Below, one piece after another: positions 52,839 through 62,155 of a stretch of 64,000 nt of DNA. A program made the translations under genes and the position numbers. Position 1 is the first letter of the stretch. Each line of letters starts with the position of its first letter. The notes beneath the pieces were generated by a model. It saw nothing but the letters and a program-made list of their open reading frames with translations, had not been told where the DNA came from and ran no database searches. The DNA is from JAAXHH01 sp965248395 (lineage in GTDB: Bacteria; JAAXHH01), in NCBI GenBank assembly GCA_965248395.1, contig OZ252103.1, forward strand, positions 806,001 to 870,000, given 5' to 3'.

Positions 52839-53306
52839 TTATGGCTCCGCCCTGCCTTCATCGGAAACCAGGCCGGTGACGCCGACTATCTCCAGCGTCC
52901 TGTGTGTTCCCGATCCGATACCGATACGAATCGCCAGCGCGTCGGAAGGCATGATCTCCGGGAACTTGTCTCCCCATTCTATCAGGCAGACGAAAGCCTC
53001 CAGGTATTCGTCGAATCCGAGGTCCAGCACCGAATCCGGGCTGTCCAGCCGGTAGAGGTCGAAATGGGCTACGGGTATAGGACCTTCGTATTCGTTCACG
53101 AGGGTGAAGGTGGGACTCGTAACCGGTTCGTCGATGCCCAGGCCCGTGCACAGACCCTGGATGAAACAGGTTTTTCCGGCGCCGAGGTCGCCGGTCACCA
53201 GCACCGTGTCGCCCGGTACAAGATAGACGGCCAGACGCCGTCCAAGCTGCGCCGTCTGGTCGGGACCGTACGTGTTGAAACTGCTCGTTTCAGGAAATGC
53301 CGGCAT
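52839..53306 (-). CDS. tsaE: tRNA threonylcarbamoyladenosine biosynthesis ATPase TsaE
   Basis: A 155-residue P-loop protein needed for t6A formation at position 37 of ANN-decoding tRNAs. Walker A is GDLGAGKTCFIQGLC; the family signature TSPTFTLVNEYEG and HFDLYRLDSPD follow, ending in the conserved LIEWGDKFPEIMP. It overlaps the preceding PglZ-tail gene by 17 bases. It would act with TsaB, TsaC and TsaD, which are not in the window. Confidence 0.93.
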   Translation of the reverse strand: MPAFPETSSFNTYGPDQTAQLGRRLAVYLVPGDTVLVTGDLGAGKTCFIQGLCTGLGIDEPVTSPTFTLVNEYEGPIPVAHFDLYRLDSPDSVLDLGFDEYLEAFVCLIEWGDKFPEIMPSDALAIRIGIGSGTHRTLEIVGVTGLVSDEGRAEP

Positions 53307-53619
53307 GTCTGGGGCGCAACGTTAGAATGGGCACGATCATCTCTTCCATCGAAATACCGCCGTGCTGGAAGCTGTCCTTGAACTGCTGCCGGTATTCCTG
53401 GAATCGGTTCGGATAGACGAAGTAGTAGTCTTGCCTGGCAATGATGCAGTTGGTGCGTTCCGTATACCTGGGCAGACGGTAGGCGCCCGGTTCTTCGATG
53501 ATCATCGCGTGCTGCCTGTCGCAGTCGATTTGATTTCCGAATTTGTACCTCTGGTTGATGGACGTTTCGCGGTCCCCGATAGCCTGGGTCCCCGCATCTC
53601 TGCGGAAATGTGGTTTCAC
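53290..53619 (-). CDS. Stand-alone PglZ-like C-terminal tail protein
   Basis: This 109-residue protein matches only the last part of PglZ-domain proteins (for example the end of PorX-type response regulators): RYKFGNQIDCDRQHAMIIEE, CIIARQDYYFVYPNRF and FQHGGISMEEMIVPILTLRP. The phosphatase-like core that should precede it, several hundred residues, is absent, and no upstream sequence could supply it because serS ends there. The start is a GTG that overlaps the serS stop as GTGA, so translation is coupled; it also overlaps tsaE. It may be a genuine small protein or a remnant. PorX connection is inference from motif memory. Confidence 0.6.
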   Translation of the reverse strand: MKPHFRRDAGTQAIGDRETSINQRYKFGNQIDCDRQHAMIIEEPGAYRLPRYTERTNCIIARQDYYFVYPNRFQEYRQQFKDSFQHGGISMEEMIVPILTLRPRHAGIS

Positions 53620-54884
53620 CCGATTTCCTTCAACCCTCCCATGTAGGGCACCAGCACCTCGGGTATGCGGATGCTGCCACGCTCGGTCTGATAGTGTTCA
53701 ATCACCGCGATCAGGGTCCTCGCCATGCCCATGCCGGATCCGTTCAGGGTGTGCACGAACTGGCTCTTCCCGGCTTTGTTCCGATACCTGATACCGCTTC
53801 TTCGGGCCTGGAAATCCTCGAAGTTGCTGCAGGAGGAGACTTCCAGCCACCGGTTTACGCCTGGCGCCCAGGCTTCCAGGTCATAGCACTTCGCCGCGGC
53901 GAAACTCAGGTCGCCCGTGCTCAGGACCACCACGCGGTAGGGGATGTTCAACAGTTGCAGTACCTCTTCCGCGTCGTTAACCAGTGTTTCCAGTTCGTCG
54001 TAGGAAGTCTCGGGGCGGACGAACTTGACCATTTCCACCTTGTCGAACTGGTGCACGCGGATCAGCCCCCGGGTCTCCCGTCCGTACGAACCGGCTTCAC
54101 GGCGAAAGCAGGGACTGTAGGCCGTGTAGTAGATCGGCAGGTCGTCCTCGGCGAGGATTTCATCGCGGTGCATATTGGTCACCGGGACCTCAGCCGTGGG
54201 AATGAGGAACATGTCGTCCATATCGGTGCGGTACATGTCCTCTTCCATCTTCGGCAACTGGCCCGTTCCGAACATGCTTTGACGGTTTACGATGTAGGGA
54301 GGAATGATCTCCGTGTAACCGTGCTTTTGAATATGGAGGTCCAGCATGAACTGAATCAAGGCGCGCTGCAGCCTGGCGCCGTCTCCCTTGAAGAGCACGA
54401 AATGACTGCCGGAAATCTTTCCCGCCCGCTGAAAGTCAATGATGTCGAGCGCTTCGCCGATATCCCAATGTGCCTTGCGTTCGAATTCCACCTCGGACGT
54501 GGCGCCCCAGCGGCGCGCCTCCACGTTGGCGCTTTCGTCCGCGCCGACCGGTACCGAAGGATGGGGAATATTGGGCAGGCGCACGAGAATGTCCTGCAGC
54601 CGGTCCTGGATCTCGGCCAGGTCGGAGTCGATTTCCCTGATGCGCGAGGACACCTCCCGCATGGCTTCAATTCGGCCGGAAGCGTCTTCACCACTGCGCT
54701 TCATGCGCGCGATTTCGTCGGACACGGTGTTTCGCTGCTGCTTGAGCGACTCGCTCGTCTGCAGCAACTCCCGGCGCCGGGCGTCCAGGTCGATGAACTG
54801 GTCGACATCGACCCGCTCGTTCTTGTTTGCGACCGCCTGCTTTACCAACTCGGGATTGTTCCTGACGAATCGCTGGTCTAACAT
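53616..54884 (-). CDS. serS: Seryl-tRNA synthetase
   Basis: The 422-residue class II synthetase charges tRNA-Ser. The N-terminal coiled-coil arm (about 25-105) is evident; motif 2 reads YSPCFRREAGSYGRETRGLIRVHQF and motif 3 LNGSGMGMARTLIAVIEHYQ. The class II core IVNRQSMFGTGQLPKMEED is also typical. The ATG at 54884 is followed by LDQRFVRNNPELVKQAV, the normal family start. It overlaps the PglZ-tail gene by 4 bases. Confidence 0.96.
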   Translation of the reverse strand: MLDQRFVRNNPELVKQAVANKNERVDVDQFIDLDARRRELLQTSESLKQQRNTVSDEIARMKRSGEDASGRIEAMREVSSRIREIDSDLAEIQDRLQDILVRLPNIPHPSVPVGADESANVEARRWGATSEVEFERKAHWDIGEALDIIDFQRAGKISGSHFVLFKGDGARLQRALIQFMLDLHIQKHGYTEIIPPYIVNRQSMFGTGQLPKMEEDMYRTDMDDMFLIPTAEVPVTNMHRDEILAEDDLPIYYTAYSPCFRREAGSYGRETRGLIRVHQFDKVEMVKFVRPETSYDELETLVNDAEEVLQLLNIPYRVVVLSTGDLSFAAAKCYDLEAWAPGVNRWLEVSSCSNFEDFQARRSGIRYRNKAGKSQFVHTLNGSGMGMARTLIAVIEHYQTERGSIRIPEVLVPYMGGLKEIG

Positions 54885-55022
54885 GTTTCCTCCGTGCCCG
54901 GGCGGCCCGGGTGACCGTCAAACGCGCTGCTATCCGTGTTTCCGCGGACTCCTGTCCGATACAAAACACGTTAAAATACGATCGAACTTCCAACTCCGGC
55001 AAGCACAAACGAAGCGGCGGGA

Positions 55023-55832
55023 CTACCGGTTTCTGAACTCCAGCATGCCCCAGTGGCACAGTGCGAAGTCGTATTTCACGGGATCGTCCGGATCGAATCT
55101 CCTCAGCGATCGCGTGACTTCTTCGGCCATCTTCCAATCCGCCTGTCGCCTGGACGTCAGTCCCAGCCGCCTGGATATCCGGGCCACGTGGGTGTCGATC
55201 GGCATGACCAGTACCGAGGGTGGGATCGTCTTCCACAGGCCCAGGTCCAGGGCGTCCCGGCGCACCATCCAGCGGATGTAGAGATTCATCCGCTTGCAGG
55301 CGCTTCCCGTTCTCGGAGAAGGCAACAGGTAGCGGATCCCCGTTTTCGCCCTGTGCCGCTCCGAAGGGTGATCCTCCTCCGCGTAACCGAGGAGCGTTTC
55401 AGTGAAATGGACCAGTGCGGGCCCTGTATGGGGGTCCGATGCACGGTAGCCCGAGGAGAAGAGCGCGCCCAGCGAACCGTGCCGGCGAAGCGCCTTCTGC
55501 AGGAGCGCGGCCAGTATCGACATATCCAGCCCCCGCGACCAGCGGTAGACGAACCCGTCAAAAACTTCGCCGTCCCGTCGCGGATCGTACTGCATGACGA
55601 AATCCCAGGGCGCATCCCCCATCCTCCTCAACACCTCACCGGCCGCGCTCGTAATCAATTCGGCCCTGCCGTAGGCCAGCGAAGCCGCGATCAGGCCGGC
55701 GATTTCCTGGTCTTCCGGACGGTCGTAACGTCTCACCACTTCGAGGGGATCGGGCGAAATCATCGAAGGATCGAAAGACCGGTACAGTTCCTCCAGCCGG
55801 TCTTTCAGCGCGGTTTTACCTATCCGAGGCAT
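55023..55832 (-). CDS. TIGR02757 family protein (DUF2400)
   Basis: A 269-residue protein of a broad family with unknown biochemical role. The features are typical: LEELYRSFDPSMISPDPLEV, then AGLIAASLAYGRAELI, RMNLYIRWMVRRDALDLGLW, the histidine of MPIDTHVARISRRLGLT and FDPDDPVKYDFALCHWG at the end. The last part resembles the helix-hairpin-helix DNA glycosylase fold. The ATG at 55832 is preferred to a TTG at 55892. It lies upstream of serS on the same strand, with 138 bases between. Confidence 0.85.
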   Translation of the reverse strand: MPRIGKTALKDRLEELYRSFDPSMISPDPLEVVRRYDRPEDQEIAGLIAASLAYGRAELITSAAGEVLRRMGDAPWDFVMQYDPRRDGEVFDGFVYRWSRGLDMSILAALLQKALRRHGSLGALFSSGYRASDPHTGPALVHFTETLLGYAEEDHPSERHRAKTGIRYLLPSPRTGSACKRMNLYIRWMVRRDALDLGLWKTIPPSVLVMPIDTHVARISRRLGLTSRRQADWKMAEEVTRSLRRFDPDDPVKYDFALCHWGMLEFRNR

Positions 55833-56003
55833 GACGTATGGTCCGATTTCATGTCCAGGTTTGAACCGGAATTCAGGTATGATATGCCACAAGTAGCTTG
55901 ACTTGAATATATATTGTATGCTGCGTGTCTCGTAACCCGATTCGCGTCATCGACAGCCTGGGCGAGATTTGGAAGGCCGTGGTTCGCAGGAAAGGTGCTC
56001 GAC

Positions 56004-57014
56004 GTGAAACCCGAACAGTTGATCGAACAGATAGAGCGCGACCGAATCGATCCGGTGTACTTTTTCTCGGGCGACGAGGCGTATCTGAAGGAAGAGGCCA
56101 TACGCGCCCTGGTCGCCCGTGTCATAGAACCGGGCACGGAAGCGTTCTGCCTGGACGTGCATCGCGGGGACGACAGCGATGCCACGGCGATTCTGACCGC
56201 CGCGTCCATGGTGCCCATGATGACCGATCGCCGGATCGTCGTCGTCAGGGACTTCCACCGGTTGCCGCAGAAGGACAGGGAAGCGGTCGCAGACTACGCC
56301 GAACGGCCCGCGCCAAGTACGGTCCTGGTGCTCGAGACGCCCAGGGTGAACCTGAAAACGAAACTTTACGAACGGCTGTCGGGCACTGCGGTCTCCGTGG
56401 TGTTCTACCCGCTGTTTCCCGAGCGGGTCCCGCCCTGGCTTCAGCAGCATGCGCGGCAGTACGGCAAGCGGCTGACCTCCGAGGCGGCGAACCAGTTGCA
56501 GGCCAACGTGGGCACAGATCTGCGGGAACTGGCCGGTGAACTCGAAAAGCTCGCCGTATTCGTCGGCAGCCGGGACACGATAGCCGCCGCAGACGTGGAG
56601 AACACGCTGGGCCCCGTTCGCGCGGGCACGGTATTCGACATCGCAGAAGCCGTTGGCGAAAAAGACCTGGCCAGGGCGCTGGGCGCATACCAGCGCGCGT
56701 TAGACGCGGGGGATGAACCCCAGGCCATCGTGGCCCTGTTCGTCCGTCATCTCGTGATCCTGTGGAAGATCAGGTTTTTAAAACGGGACCGCCAATCGGA
56801 CGACGGCATCAAGAAGACGTTGCAGCTGGGCTGGGGGTTCAACCGGTTTTACAACCGGTACGCCGCGCAGTCCAGACTGCTCTCGGGCCGGGATCTGCAA
56901 AACGGTTTCGAAGCCCTGTACGAAGCCGATATCGCCCTGAAAACCAGCGCGAAGCCGCCCGGACTCGTCATGCACCGCCTGTTGTACGAACTATGCGCGG
57001 GTCATGCGGCATAG
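56004..57014 (+). CDS. holA: DNA polymerase III subunit delta
   Basis: A 336-residue clamp-loader subunit that opens the beta clamp. The N-terminal KPEQLIEQIERDRIDPVYFF, FSGDEAYLKEEAIRAL and the rest follow HolA; LGPVRAGTVFDIAEAVGEKD is the conserved lid, and LLSGRDLQNGFEALYEADIALK is the C-terminal collar. Start is the GTG at 56004, well spaced from AGGAAAGG; a GTG at 55995 is the other choice. It runs divergently from the TIGR02757 gene. Moderate overall identity is normal for this family. Confidence 0.9.
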   Translation: MKPEQLIEQIERDRIDPVYFFSGDEAYLKEEAIRALVARVIEPGTEAFCLDVHRGDDSDATAILTAASMVPMMTDRRIVVVRDFHRLPQKDREAVADYAERPAPSTVLVLETPRVNLKTKLYERLSGTAVSVVFYPLFPERVPPWLQQHARQYGKRLTSEAANQLQANVGTDLRELAGELEKLAVFVGSRDTIAAADVENTLGPVRAGTVFDIAEAVGEKDLARALGAYQRALDAGDEPQAIVALFVRHLVILWKIRFLKRDRQSDDGIKKTLQLGWGFNRFYNRYAAQSRLLSGRDLQNGFEALYEADIALKTSAKPPGLVMHRLLYELCAGHAA

Positions 57015-57086
57015 GCCGGGACGGTCAAAAGGGGACCCTGGTAACCGTGCGGTCCCGGGAAATGAATCGGGAGAAAATACGTCGAT

Positions 57087-58049
57087 ATGGATACCACGGA
57101 AGGCATTGTAATACGAGAACACCGGGGTGTTTTTGACGTGGAGACCCGCCACGGGGTCTTCGCCTGCGCGTTGCGCAGTAGGCTGAAGAAATCGCTGATC
57201 TATCCCGAGCGGGACAACCAGCATCACTCCGTGGAGAAAGTCGGCCGGAACAGTACCGTGAATCCCGTTGCCATCGGCGACCGCGTCCGCGTGGTGGAGG
57301 ACCGGGGTGAGACGGGAGCCATAGAGGAGGTGCTTCCCCGCCGTTCGAAACTCTCCCGTCTGGCCCCGGGCAGGCGGCAAGTCGAACAGATCATGATCGC
57401 CAACGCCGATTACCTCGTCGTGGTCTTCTCCGTCAGGAACCCGCTGCCGAATCTTCAGTTGCTGGACCGCCTGCTCGTTGCCGCGGAAGCCGGCAACCTG
57501 GCCCCGGTCATCTGCCTGAACAAGATAGACCTGCCGTACGACGATTCTCCAGGCATTGCGGGGATTTACGAACGGTGCGGTTACCGCGTCATCCCGACCA
57601 GTTCCGTCACGCTGCACGGTGTCGATGTGTTGAAGACCACGCTGCGGAACAGGATATCCGCGATCGCGGGTCCTTCCGGCGCGGGGAAGACCTCCCTGCT
57701 TAACGCTATGCAGCCCGGCCTGGGTCTCAGGGTCCGCGAGGTGAACCGAACGACGGGCCGGGGGCGGCATACGACCAGCTATCTCGCGGCGCACAAGCTC
57801 GAGGTCGGGGGCCTGGTGATCGACTCTCCGGGGATCCGGGAATTCAGCCTCTGGGCGGTCTCGCCCCGCGAGCTTCCGCTACTGTTCCCCGAAATGCGCG
57901 ACCATCTGACCGGCTGCAGGTTTCACGACTGCACCCACGTCCACGAACCGGACTGTACCTTGCGGAGAGCCCTGTCGGCGGGCGCCGTGTCCAGAGAGCG
58001 ATACGATAGTTACGTCGCGTTGCGCAACGAACTGGCAGTCGAGCGGTAG
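57087..58049 (+). CDS. rsgA: Small ribosomal subunit biogenesis GTPase RsgA
   Basis: The 320-residue circularly permuted GTPase has an OB fold (about 1-85), then G4 NKID (145-148) before G1 GPSGAGKT (195-202), the order that defines the family, and G3 DSPGIREFSLW. The C-terminal zinc site is TGCRFHDCTHVHEPDCTLR. It matures the 30S subunit in a GTP-dependent way. It is transcribed after holA. The stop codon lies in a 17-base direct repeat. Confidence 0.95.
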   Translation: MDTTEGIVIREHRGVFDVETRHGVFACALRSRLKKSLIYPERDNQHHSVEKVGRNSTVNPVAIGDRVRVVEDRGETGAIEEVLPRRSKLSRLAPGRRQVEQIMIANADYLVVVFSVRNPLPNLQLLDRLLVAAEAGNLAPVICLNKIDLPYDDSPGIAGIYERCGYRVIPTSSVTLHGVDVLKTTLRNRISAIAGPSGAGKTSLLNAMQPGLGLRVREVNRTTGRGRHTTSYLAAHKLEVGGLVIDSPGIREFSLWAVSPRELPLLFPEMRDHLTGCRFHDCTHVHEPDCTLRRALSAGAVSRERYDSYVALRNELAVER

Positions 58050-58073
58050 GGTGGGGCGAGCGGTAGGGTGGGG
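58040..58073 (+). repeat. 17-base direct repeat across the rsgA stop codon
   Basis: CGAGCGGTAGGGTGGGG occurs twice head to tail (58040-58056 and 58057-58073). The stop codon of rsgA is in the first copy. Duplication appears to have added the second copy without changing the protein. Confidence 0.85.
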
Positions 58074-58142
58074 CCAAGCCGGTGTTAGCAGGACGGACCA
58101 GGCGGGCACGGCGGTCCAGGCGGTCCGGGCGGACTGAAGGAT

Positions 58143-58613
58143 TCAGAAACCGATGTCCCGGTCCGTGTCCTCGCAAATGCCCGAGAAGGTGACCAGAACG
58201 TCCAGGGGCAGTTCCAGTTCCCGGCCCGTTCTTCGCTTCTCGCATAGAATGACGACGTTCAGGTGGTTGGGCAGGTGGGTTTCGTCGAATCCTGCGATCT
58301 TCCCGATCTCTTCCTGTCGGACCGAAACGGTGTCGCCACATAACAGCAGTCCGGTTTCCGAGACTTCTACGAAACCGATGTAAGCGGCCTGGTTCACCTT
58401 TGAACCCGGCCCGGCGTCATTTCTGTCGGTGCAGATGAGTTCCAGGACATCTCCCCGTCTCACCGCCCTGGAAAGTTGAGGGATCAGTTTCAGCCCCCGG
58501 TCCTCGGTACTCCAGTCCAGGACGGCGAACAGTCGCGTCTTCAGTTCCGTCTTGCTCGTATAGTGTGTCCGGTTTACGCTGCCCTCTTCGTGAGGATCCC
58601 TGGAACCCGACAT
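58143..58613 (-). CDS. Unrecognised conserved-looking 156-residue protein
   Basis: I cannot assign a family. The protein is soluble with a run of short beta strands: LFAVLDWSTEDRGLKLIPQL, GDVLELICTDRND, AAYIGFVEVSETGLLLCGD, and a striking GFDETHLPNHLNVVILCEKR. The composition and strand pattern suggest a small beta-barrel or OB-like fold, but this is weak. It has no signal peptide or membrane segment. It lies between rsgA (convergent) and dacB (same strand, 35 bases upstream), so it may be co-transcribed with dacB and thrC. Confidence 0.65.
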   Translation of the reverse strand: MSGSRDPHEEGSVNRTHYTSKTELKTRLFAVLDWSTEDRGLKLIPQLSRAVRRGDVLELICTDRNDAGPGSKVNQAAYIGFVEVSETGLLLCGDTVSVRQEEIGKIAGFDETHLPNHLNVVILCEKRRTGRELELPLDVLVTFSGICEDTDRDIGF

Positions 58614-58648
58614 GTCCCACCCCTTCCGGGAAGTAGATCTCCAGTCCG

Positions 58649-60147
58649 TTACTTTCGGCTGAAACCAGCCAGCAGGACTCCGATTTCATCCTGCGTGCGG
58701 CGGGCCGTCGAAGCCGGGCCGACGAAATTGTTCATCATAATCGAGAAAACCAGGGGTTCGCCGTCCCTGGTCCGTACGTAACCACTCAGGCAGCTCACGC
58801 CGGTCAGAAGGCCCGTCTTCGCCCTGAGATTGCCCATGGCCGCGGTGTCCTTCATCCGGTTTCTCAAAGAACCGTCCACACCGGCGACGGGCAACGCTTC
58901 TCGAAAGGCATCGCCGATCGAGGCATCATGGTAGATCGCGAGGAGCAGGTCCGCGATCTGGTCAGGTGACACGTAATTGTACCATGACAGGCCGGATCCG
59001 TCCGCGAACCGATAGTGGTCGGCGTCCAGGCCGATATAGTCCACCAATTCCTGCCGCAGAACAGCCAGCCCGTCGACGGTCGTGCCCGGATTGCCCGTCG
59101 CATGGCGTCCCATCGTTTTAACGAGCAACTCGGCCGTCAGGTTGCTGCTGTCCTTCAGCAGATGGGCCAGGGCCTTCGTCACGGGCGGCGAACGGTAGGT
59201 CGCGATCGACCGTGCGCGCGTCGGTGTGATCCCGCGCCGTACCGTTCCCGTAACGCGAACGCCGAGCGCGTGCAGCCTGTCCCGGAAGAGCCGCCCCGCG
59301 TACAGTCCGGGTTCTTCGACAGACCTGTGGAATTCCCTTTCGCCGTCATCAAGGCGGAGACGACCGGTTACTTTTATCCTGTTGGATCGCGATGGCCAGT
59401 CCCGTTCGACCCAGAGCGGTTCGATGGCCGACGTGTCCAGGGCCGCGGCCGCCGCGGTAACAGCCTGCACTTCGAAGGTCACGGCCGCCGTCGGTGGTTC
59501 CACCCTGACCGTAACGGGCGCGCCGACGGAAGCACCGGGCGATATGAGGATCTTCACGCTGTTGCCGTTTACCGCGAGGGCGTTCAGGGACGCGGAGTAA
59601 CTGTACTGCACGTCGTCCCACATCCATCCCTCTCCAAAGGGTATCCTGTCCATGTAGGCCTCGTCCACGACCACGTCGCCCTTGATTACCCGTGCCCCGG
59701 AGTCTTCCGCGACGGCGCCTGCGATACGGTCCAGGTCCGCTGATTCCAACAGGGGGTCTCCGCGCCCTAAAAGATAAAGCGAAGTGAACAGGGTATCGGC
59801 CCGAATGTAGGCCTCATTGTCGGCGAACACACTCGTCAGGTACCGATAATCCGGGCCCATGGTCCGCAGGACGCCCACGGCGGTGAACAGCTTCGTGTTC
59901 GACGCGGGATGAAAAAGCCCGTTGGAATGATGAGAGAAAAGTGTTCGGCCGGTGACCGGCGATACGACCTTCACGCCTATGGTCATGGGCGCCAGTTCCG
60001 GACGGTCCAGGATGGCTTGCAGGTCCTCTGCGAGTCGCCGTTCCGGTGCGAAAGGCGCCTTGCGGAATTGAAAGGGGCCGCCGCAGGCCAGGACGAGAAA
60101 GGCAAGGGTCAGCAGCAGGGCGCCCGCGCCCCGGGTCGGTTTCGCTT

Positions 60148-60151
<4 letters not shown>
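58649..60151 (-). CDS. dacB: D-alanyl-D-alanine carboxypeptidase/endopeptidase (PBP4, S13 family) lipoprotein
   Basis: The 500-residue enzyme trims or cleaves peptidoglycan cross-links. It has a lipobox LVLAC with Cys23, so it is membrane-anchored. The penicillin-binding motifs are SNTK (84-87), SSN in LKDSSNLTAELL and KTG in LRAKTGLLTG. The large insertion between motifs I and II typical of the S13 class is present. The start overlaps the thrC stop by 4 bases, so the two genes are coupled, which is unusual but consistent with one transcript. Confidence 0.93.
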
Positions 60152-61473
<1,322 letters not shown>

Positions 61474-62155
61474 GCGGACCCGCTTATTCGTCTTAAGACC
61501 GTACTTTTTTTAAAAAGAATGAAATAAAATGTTGACTATGAATCGGGCCGGATATATATACACAACCGAACCGTTACCAGCGCAACACCTTATGCGGGGC
61601 CGTGTATAAAGTCAAGGAAGATTTGGCGGCGGGTCCCGAAGGGAATTCGGTGAGTTGAGGATGCTGGATATGAATTTTGTTGTGTGGTGAAATTTGTTTC
61701 AGCCGGGACAGGATGATGAAAATTATTTCGTATTGTTTACCGGACGCGTCGTATTGAAGGCGGTGGTGGAATTTGGTTTACCATCCCCGTTTTGCTTAGG
61801 GTTCCAAAGGGTTTTCGGGTGCGGTCCTGTTTATGGTTCCAGACTTGTCGGAAATCTGGCACATTGTTTGCAATGACAGGATATTAGGAATTCTCACATA
61901 TCCCAAGAGTGTTATCACTGCGTGTTTATGCCCTTGCACGCAGTTTAGTTAGTATGTCATTTTATATTTCAAGGTATTCATACTCTTACTCAATATACGA
62001 TTGCCCCATTACCATCGCTGGAGGGAGGTGAAGGTTTATAAAGAAGTACGTTATTAAAGATTTGATTTTCAAAATCTGCTTTGCGACGATATGGTCAGCA
62101 GGCCGGGGCAAGCTGACAATCAATCAGAAGGGCTCTGTTAAAGAGGAGTAAATTG
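61474..62155. other. AT-rich intergenic region upstream of the TonB-dependent receptor
   Basis: About 680 bases with no supported gene; a 60-codon frame at 61694-61876 has no recognisable features. It is much more AT-rich than the rest. It contains the promoter at 61532-61560, a palindrome GATTTTCAAAATC at 62064-62076 and a purine-rich GGAGGGAGGTGA near 62021. It probably holds control sites for both the receptor and thrC. Confidence 0.6.
61532..61560 (+). promoter_or_regulatory. Candidate sigma70-type promoter, far upstream of the receptor gene
   Basis: TTGACT (61532-61537) is followed after 17 bases by TATATA (61555-61560). If it drives the receptor gene the leader is about 590 bases, long enough for an RNA regulator or small RNA. 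Confidence 0.45.

Noticed and set aside
61694..61876. A 60-codon plus-strand frame upstream of the receptor gene
   Set aside because: No ribosome-binding site or family feature; likely chance in the leader.
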